This document shows, in pieces, positions 29,101 through 38,100 of a stretch of 64,000 nt of DNA. This DNA is from Ignelater luminosus. Its lineage: Eukaryota; Arthropoda; Insecta; Coleoptera; Elateridae. Location: positions 178,995 through 242,994 of the forward strand of contig VTPC01003830.1 in assembly GCA_011009095.1 (NCBI GenBank). Reading direction: 5' to 3'. How positions within the stretch are numbered: position 1 is the stretch's first letter; each line of letters opens with the position of its first letter. Under the pieces are notes generated by a model that ran no database searches, was not told where the DNA came from, and worked only from the letters and a program-made list of their open reading frames with translations. The translations under genes were made by a program, and so were the position numbers.

Positions 29101-32100
29101 GTGATAATAGATGTTTTAAAACATTATTGACAGGTAGTATAACTACCATTACATTTTTTCAACTACTCCAAGTACTCGGATTAATACCTACTATGTGGTT
29201 ATATCAGCAAAACTTGTATTATAACAGTAACAAACTGTTTGGCTGTCACCACAAGTATGAGAAGATTGTATAACGATTATAGGGATTTTTATAACAGCTA
29301 CAAGGCATTTTTCTCAGTGTATCAACATTAAAACTTTCCATCATGCTTCTTTTTGTTTACAAAAGTCAGGGTCGCTTTCAAACGAAGATGGTATTTTATA
29401 TATTTGGTTAGACATAATACGAAAGTTTTCAACACTTTTTTAAGATTTTTAAAAATACATGTTTGCAATCTATATATATGAATATTGAATTCATAAGCAA
29501 AAATTTAGTAGAAAGTTTATAGTTCTGGTTTGAGGTAATCGGAGTTAAATGTTCCTCTACAGAATGAAACCAAACGCATCAGTCACAGACCATTAAAATT
29601 CTTAGTCGTTCGACCGTTCGATTTTATTCTACTAGATCAATTCGCATAAGCTTATTTAAGATTTCCGTTGCCTCTTTAAAGTTCACTGGTGTTGTAATTG
29701 CACAATAATCTTTATATCTTTCTTCTTCTTCTTCTTCTTTCAGCTCTCCCTCGTCCACTGCTGGATATAGGCCTCCTCTAAATTGTGTTTCTTTATTTTG
29801 CGCAGCTTGCAACCACTTTTTCCCCGCTATCCCTTTCATATCGTCTGCCCATCTCTTCTGTGGTCTGTCGACGTTCTTTTTTGATGTCCTAGGTCGCCAT
29901 GGTATGAGTCAGTTTATCCAATGGTCTGGAAGTTTTCTCGCGGTGTGTCTGGTCCAACTCCATTTTTGCTTTACGACTTTCTCCATAACGTCTGTAACCT
30001 TTGTGCGACGCCTAATTTCTGGGTTTCGGATTCGGTCTCTAAGACTTATGCCAAACATTACCCTCTCCATAGCACGTTGGGTTGTTTTTAATTTGTTTGC
30101 GCTTATTGCTATTGTTTCTGTGCCATATGTCATGAAGGGCAGAACGCACGTGTCCCATACCTTTTTCTTCAAACTCATTGGTATTTCTTCGTTTCTTAGT
30201 ATCCCACTAAGTTTTCTGAATGCTGTCCATCCAAGTTCTGTTCGCCTTGTGATCTCGGTGGTTTGGTTTGGTTTGGTTTTTCTAACTTACAATTAGTAAG
30301 ATGCCCAAGGTAAACGTATTCATGGACATTTTCTATGGTTTGTTGGTTTACCTGAATTTGCCTTTGGCTGTTTAACATTATTTTTGTTTTCCCATAGTTC
30401 ATCTGCAGTCCTATAGTCTTTGAGTTCAGAGCAAGATCGGTTAACATTTGTTCTAATTCTTCACCATTTCTACTTATTATGACTACGTCGTCTGCAAAGC
30501 GCAGATGGTTGAGGTATGTGCTATCTATGTTTATTCCTTTTTCTTCTCAGTTCATTTTCTTAAATACGTTTTCTAGCGCCAGTGTAAAGAGCTTGGGAGA
30601 AATGGTATTTCCTTGTCTGACGCCTCTTTATAATGGTATTTTTCTCTTATTTGAGGTTTCATTGCATGGTAGCGTTTGTACAGATGTCTTTTGTATAGAC
30701 ACCTACACAATCTTTATCGAGAATCTAAATATATAAACTGGTTAAGAGCGCTTTAGTTAATGTAATGCGGGACATGTGTACATTCATAAAATCTTTATCG
30801 ACACTCTTGATCAGGTTTATTGATATTTCGCAGCGCCTTCTCTAATGTTTTCCATTAATGGAATTCTGATCTATTGCAGTTTGGATTTCCGTCTACATTA
30901 AAAAGATCAAATTAATTTGATCGAAATTAAAATGATTGGATTAATGTAATAGAAAATAAAATAACCGAGAAAAAGATCGAAATGAATTTGATCGAAAATA
31001 AATGCAAACGTAAAAGCAGATATTTATGGAATTCAAACTGGTATTTCTATTTTCTAAGTCCATTCCTACTGAACATGTTGCAGGTGACTTGACGTCGATC
31101 TTTACCACAGTTGTGGTATGTAAAAGTGTTCTTCTTCCGAAATACTTATTGCGCTGCTGGAAGCTTTTGGCCATGCCTGTGTGCCAACGAACGGTCAGTC
31201 AAAAATATTTGCAATAGAAAGGTTTAGAGCTGGGTTAGATTGCTGTGCTTGTGTGTTACTTAAGTCCAAAAACTGAGGTCCGAAGATGTTTGATTTTTGG
31301 TTTCTTTCTTGTTTGATCAGTTTATTTTCGATCGAATTTATTTCGATCTTTTTGTAGTTAGATCACTTTATTTTCGATGGTTTTCAAGTTTGCAGGTTTT
31401 CGTCTGCTGTGCTCTATTATTGGAATTCTTAACCGTCTTCATATTCTTCAAGTTCCTCCAGTTTTAGATATTCCATCATCATATTCGAAATATCAGTTAC
31501 AGCTCCTCGGTTATGAAATTTCGAGGTTAAGTCAATTGTGTGGTTTTAGCTGAAAACTTGTTTATTGATGTATGGTGTGGTTTCAGTTGCAGCTCTTCCG
31601 ACTATAGTTCTTAAAGCAGAAAAGGTTAATGTACTCATGTGGAATAATTATTATTTGTCAGAAATTGTCTGGTTAATTTGTAAGGAGTGTCACATCAACT
31701 TCTGATATTATTTTTAGATATTCGAGGGGTTCGTACCATTTTTCTAGAACTGTTATCTTCTAAATTTCAAATTCTTCCATTTTCTATAAATATCAGTTAA
31801 TAGATTAAATATAAAAGTTTTCGTCTGATTGCAAGTGTAGAAATGACAAATCTAATACAAATAATGAGTAATACTGAAATCTTGAAATATCTATATGTCC
31901 AGATTTAACTTCTTTCTGTCACTCCTAGCTAATCTTTACATTATAAAATTTACATTATCGAGTCTTGACACAAAATCTAAAAAAATTAGGATAATAATAA
32001 TAATAGTAATAATAATCTTGATTGTTTTGGATTTCTGTCGCTTTTTTTTCTAAAATAGTTTTCGACTTTCAATAACAATTTTTTACAACTTATAGAGCAA

Positions 32101-35100
32101 CCCTAAAAGTACGTTTTAATCGATTATTAATATCTAGTAATAAACCAAAAAATTGATTTATTTTATTGCTTCCTTTTCCTCATATAAATCGTACAAAGTG
32201 GCGCCAAATCCCTAAGCTTTTTAGTATACTTCAGCACTACTAAATTACTTGGATTTCATGCACTGGAAAAACCTTTTGTTTTGCTCAAATTTACGGAGTT
32301 AAAGTTTGCACAACTAATTTGAATAAAATATTGCGTGCTTTTTTGTCTTGCTGTTATTATAGCTAAGAATTTTGTTTTGATGTTATCTAGGTGATGTATT
32401 TCTTGGCCTACTGGTTTAACTACTTTATTTATGCGCAAAATTGCTGTTAGTCACGCGCCTTTGCGTTTAACCATTGAGTTCTCATTTTGCATATAGGACA
32501 CAAAGGCTTACAAATTACTAATTATTAACAGGTGGCAAAAATAACTTTTTTTCTTTTTTTTGGAAAAAACTTATTTTACTATCATTGGTTTAGTATCGTT
32601 ATACAAGTCGTTAATTTGTAATACCCGCGCATTACTCAATTAAACATAACATGTTATTAGAGAATGAATAAAATGAGAAAACTAGAATTTATTCAGCCAA
32701 TTAGTTGTTAAGAATTTTAATATCGTTACAATATCCGCGATAAAAGGAGCAGTGGCTTTTTTATTCTCACCGTATTTTCTGCGAAAGAACCAGTAGGAAT
32801 TCAAACCAGGAAAAACGACAACCGTAACGATACGGTTTTGTTAATGCTAATAGACTTGCTTTTCAACTCTATAAAGCTCGACAAAAACTGATGTCTGTTG
32901 ATAGACCACCTATTTTGGAATGTTTCTCGTATAATAAAAATGGTTTTTGTCCGGATATCGCATTTCGACCCAAGACGGTCTCACATCCCAACAGTTTTAT
33001 TACATTTTAATGGAGTCGATACGATTTCTTTTTGAAACGCTATCTCGAAAATATCTTTCCTCGATTTAAAAAAAACTATTCGAAAAATTTAAATTTAGAA
33101 AGAAAATGTCAACAATTACCATAAACAATGTATCAAGCCAATAAAATCAATATATGAAATTAATTATTTTAAACATAAAAACATATGTCGCAGTTTCAAA
33201 ATAGTGTCAAAGCAAACAACAAATTAAATTATACACCAGTTTTGTAATGAATTTATAACGTAACACCTGTGATTGGCAATTTATTATTTTTCTCTGCATG
33301 TGGTTAGAGAAATAAACGGTTTCAAATCACCATAAATAATCATTAGAACGTACAACATTTGCAAAACATTTTTCTTTTCAGATCTACATATTAGATAAAG
33401 CTATCCACTTAGGCAAGTATATATGACCTTTATTTTATTTACACACGTGATTCGTTGTCATTCTTGTTATCTATCAGATATTTCGTGTTGTATTTTGACG
33501 ACGTTCGTTAGTAGTTGATGCTATTTAACCTATTTTCAACAGGACGTGTTTTCTTTTTTGTAATTAAACATTTACTTCGTTAGATGGTTGTCTGTTCAGG
33601 TACTGTAATTTATTTATTTTGCATGAATTTATTACTGACATATCGTTAAACAAAGACTTTAAAGTAACTGTTTTGTTAGTCTATAGACCTTATGCCGTAG
33701 AACAGAGACTTTTTACATATTGCTGAGATAACGTTTTGCACAAAATAAAATTGGTATGGTATCTAAACATTATTGTGATATCATTAAATCAAACAGTGTT
33801 TCCTTTGGAAGATGCATAGTTATTTTGACAAACGAACTTGAAGAACTTATTATGAACCGGATGTTAGGATTCCGTGTAATGGAAAATCTCGAATCTACTA
33901 TTTTCTAACCCTCTTGAGCTAACCACATTAATTTTGTGATAAGAAAGGAAGAACAAATATCACGCCGCAAAAACCTTAAAAATAGAAATTGAAAATCTTG
34001 TTTTTTGTAGTAGTAGGTATAGTAAATTCTTACAGTTATGTTACTTCTCAATAATCTTTGCTGCGAGTTTCTGTCTAACCTTCTCTTTGTTTCAACTTTT
34101 ATAAAAAAAAAATGATAAATCATGAACAACTCTCCACAAAAAAATTGTAATTTGATATTTTGATATTCGTTAAGAATTTATTTTTTTAACTTTGTACTAA
34201 ATTATGTGAAATAAAATAAAAATTCATTATCAACAAACTAAAATGATGATTACAATCGAGCTCGTGCTGATTGCACTGCTTTATTTCTGCTTGTCCAGTT
34301 TATGTTTTCAAGAAGTGTTTGTAGTGATTTTGATATATTTCTTGAAATAGTGCTATCAGTAAAATGTTTTAGTAAGAATCAGAAATATGAAAATGCACAA
34401 TAGATTAGCTTTTAGATTGCTCAATCGGTTTATGACTCTGACAATAATTGATTCTTTCCATTGTTCTATATAATTTGTAATAGACTATTAATCTAATAAA
34501 TTGAGGTGTACTTAAAACCAAAAAGGTCGCGGCTTCGATCTGACGTTTCGGAATCCTGTCATGACTTCATCAGTAAACATAGTGATTTTACAAACTCTCT
34601 AACCTCGACACTGGCATTATGATGTGTGCTGAATATTTTGTTTTGTTATAATACATATCCTGATGAGTTTCAAATCTTTCATTTTAGCTTAACGAATAAA
34701 GGTGTAGGAAGCGCTGCTACTCAAGAATTGAGAAGACAGTGCTCGTGTCCAGAAGCAGTTAGCGCGACCAAGTGATATCAGTAAAAAAAAAAGCTTGACA
34801 TGTGAACAACTATCATATGTCAACCAATCATGGGCTTTTCCATTAACATTAACATCGTACTAACTGCTTCTGGACACAAACAGTGTTTTACATCGAGTCT
34901 TCTAAAAACTTCAAGAGTCAAAAATTTTGTTACAATTGTCTTCAAGTTGATCTTGTACGGAATGTTTTGCTGCCATTAGAAGTACAGACTGATCTTTGTG
35001 CTTTATAGCTACAAACACGTCAAAAGAGGAAAGTTGAACATCATCTACTAAGCAAATAAACTCCAAAAGGACCAGCTCATACTTGCCTTAAAGATTTAAA

Positions 35101-38100
35101 ACAAACAAATTTTCTAATTAAATATTTTTGTTGGTCAAGTTCTTTTAGAAGATTTTCTTTAGTTTTAAGTCTTTGTTTTTAGAGAGAAAAAAACTGAAAA
35201 AATTAGGAAATAGTTAACTTACCATTACGTAATGCCTCTGGATCTCAATCTTTTCACTGGCTAGTTTTTCACACTCCAATTTTAAACTGAAACAAATTAA
35301 GTTATAAATATCGTTGATTAAATTTTAGCACACTATTAATTCTAACCTTTGCCTACTTAATATATAGAGCAGTAATTTCCTTGAACATTTCCTGCATACT
35401 CATTGCAACAATAAATTCGAACGTTTAACTGTTTCGATTTCATATCTGCCATTCCGGCATACGAAATCTAAATTCCCCGCGGAGTCTAGCCTTTTTCCTA
35501 TTTACAAAATCTGATTGTAGTTTGCGATAAAAACGTGCACGTCAATAAAGTAAGGGAAAAGTACAGCACGTAAGATGGCCGAGTATAATGTGGTGCATTA
35601 TTAACGTCACTTAATGCCTTTCCTTGTAGACGTCTGACATGTAAAAGACGACAGGTTGCACAGGAACCGGTCGGGATATCACGTATTGACAACCGCTACC
35701 GGTTACCGATTGCCAAGTCTTCGAACACACATATGCATTACGGCACAGCAATTTCTATAAGCGTACATGAAAAAATGTACAGAAGACTTAAATGGCTGTG
35801 GATAATGACACTTCACAACCTTCAATCCGGTCGAATCAATATTTTACACTCGTTGTGAATAAAATCCAATACCTAAGGGAAATGGAAGATCATAAAATTG
35901 ATTGCAATGTAGAGTTGTGTTTGAACGTGTGTTTCGTTTTTTAGCATTTCCAGTTTTCAAATTACTACTCAACTCCTTATATGTGCATCGAATTAACAAA
36001 CAAAAGAATCTATATATAAGTAAAAGTTATTGCCCGACGGTAAATCAATGAAAGAAGCACATAATTTTTAAGTACATTTCTAAACAAGTAATTTAAAGAT
36101 CCTTGAATGATCATAATATTCTCAACTTGCTAATGGTTTAGAAAGCAATTAAGTATGATAACACGTAAATGTTTCATCAATGGAGGTATTATCTGAAGAT
36201 AAGGAAGCTAATTGCAATAATTTGAATAACAAGAGATAAATGAAAAGAAACAAGTTCTTGATAATGATTTAATAAAATACAAACAGCTTATTCTGAATGG
36301 GATATTGAAAATAATGCCGTTATTATCAAAATTCACACATCGTTACAGGGTGTTTGAAAAGAAAGTCACGCTAGAACTCAGCTACAAAACAACATAGAGG
36401 TACCAGACATGAAACACCAGACTGAATATACAGTGTGGGATTCAAGTATAGAATATTAAAGAAAAAAGCGAACTCAACATGTTTTTTTAAAAACGCTGAT
36501 ACAGGTCGATTTTAGTTTTTAAAAATACACATTAATACGTGCGATTCACTTTCCAACTTTCATTTGTTTTTTAGTTATGACGTTATCACAAAAAAATTTA
36601 AATGACAATATAGATTTTTAGTAGTGGATAGTAGTAGTGATTTTTCTTCCCTTTATGATCATGCAAATAAATCCTAAGGTTGCATAACAAAAATTCTGAG
36701 AAAAATTGAGCTGAACATTTAATGTTGATATTATCGTATTTAATAGAAAATGATTCTAAATTATGATATTAAAATACTACAACATAAAATTAGATTAAAT
36801 GTCAGTATTATCCAAGATAAATAATTTAGATCATGAACGGAACGTAAATTGCTTGTTGAAGTACCTTTCGTTTTTATCTTACAACCTTTGCAGCATACTA
36901 AATAATAAAAATAAAAAATTTTAAATCTAGCAAACTGCTTCATACGAGGATTTTGTCAATATTCAAGGCTCTTGATATAATTATTGTAGTTTATTCTAGA
37001 ATACCAATAATATTCTACTAAATCACGAAATACGATAATATCATCATTAAGTGTTCAGCTCGATTTTTCTCAGAATTTTTGTTATGCAACCTTAGGATTT
37101 ATTTGCATGATCATAAAGGGAAGAAAAATCACTATCAGATTTCACTACTAAAAATCTATATTGTCATTTAAATTTTTTTGTGATGACGTCATAACTAAAA
37201 AACAAATGAAAGTCGGAAAGTGAATCGCACGTATTAATGTGTATTTTTAAAAACTAAAATCGACCTGTCTCAGTGTTTTTAAAAAACATGTTGAGTTTGC
37301 TTTTTTTTTAATATTCCATACTTTAATCCCACACTGTATAATAATCGCAAGTATTTATGACAAAGCTGTTTTACGATCTAGAGTTCCTAAAAAATTGTGT
37401 TTTAATGGAACAGCTAGTATATTAATCAATTCAGATCTATAAATTATGTACAAGTTCGGTGAGAAAAAAGGAAGGACAGATAAGATCGGCCGTGCTTGCA
37501 ATTTGTAAGTGCCTGGGACCATATTTGTATCGAGCGTACAATATTGCGCAATCGAAAATTTTAAGATCTTACGCTCACTTTCACAATCGTTGGATAACTT
37601 TATCGAAAGTATTATTGTCATGGATACAACTGTCTTTAAGGAGTCAAGAACGACTAGCACATTTCAATTGTTCACAATTTGCGAGGATATCGTCGGTCTT
37701 TGACATAAAGTGGTTGCGTCTACTGTTACTTTTTTATATGGTGATGCTGATTGGAACTCTGCAAACAAGCCCTCTTTCCAAATATATTACCTAACTTAAT
37801 CGCTTATCATTTATTCTCTCCAGAACTTTAGACAAATTCGGCAATAAACACATCGGTCTTGGAATATTTGTTATTTGTAATTTTGTCTTTTCAACACAGG
37901 AATTATTTTTCACAGTTTCTAGAGCTGCTTAACTCAAGCATTCTATTCTATAGGTATATTGTCCATGCTCATCACTCTTCTTTTTATTTTATGTTTACAA
38001 AACTTCTTGTTCGGTGAGCTCTCTCTATCAAAAGCTCGATTTGAATGAAGAGCATTGTTTTCATTTACAAAATCATTGATTTTATCTGTTTCTAGAATTT

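Larger units (their letters stand above)
20183..35222 (-). other. gro: groucho intron between exons 3 and 4, 15.0 kb
   Basis: This 15,040-bp intron is almost the same length as the preceding one. It carries a Tc1/mariner relic (22738-23900), a pogo-like MITE (28449-28617), an RTE-like LINE remnant (29718-30890), a GATC-rich foldback (30903-31378), a short (ATA)n run (31990-32016) and a small inverted repeat (34737-34885). The stretches 20183-22737, 23901-28448, 28618-29717 and 31379-34500 are A+T-rich with nothing I can identify. Confidence 0.85.

Noticed and set aside
29904..30296. 130-codon plus-strand frame.
   Set aside because: It is the antisense shadow of the RTE-like reverse transcriptase remnant on the minus strand.
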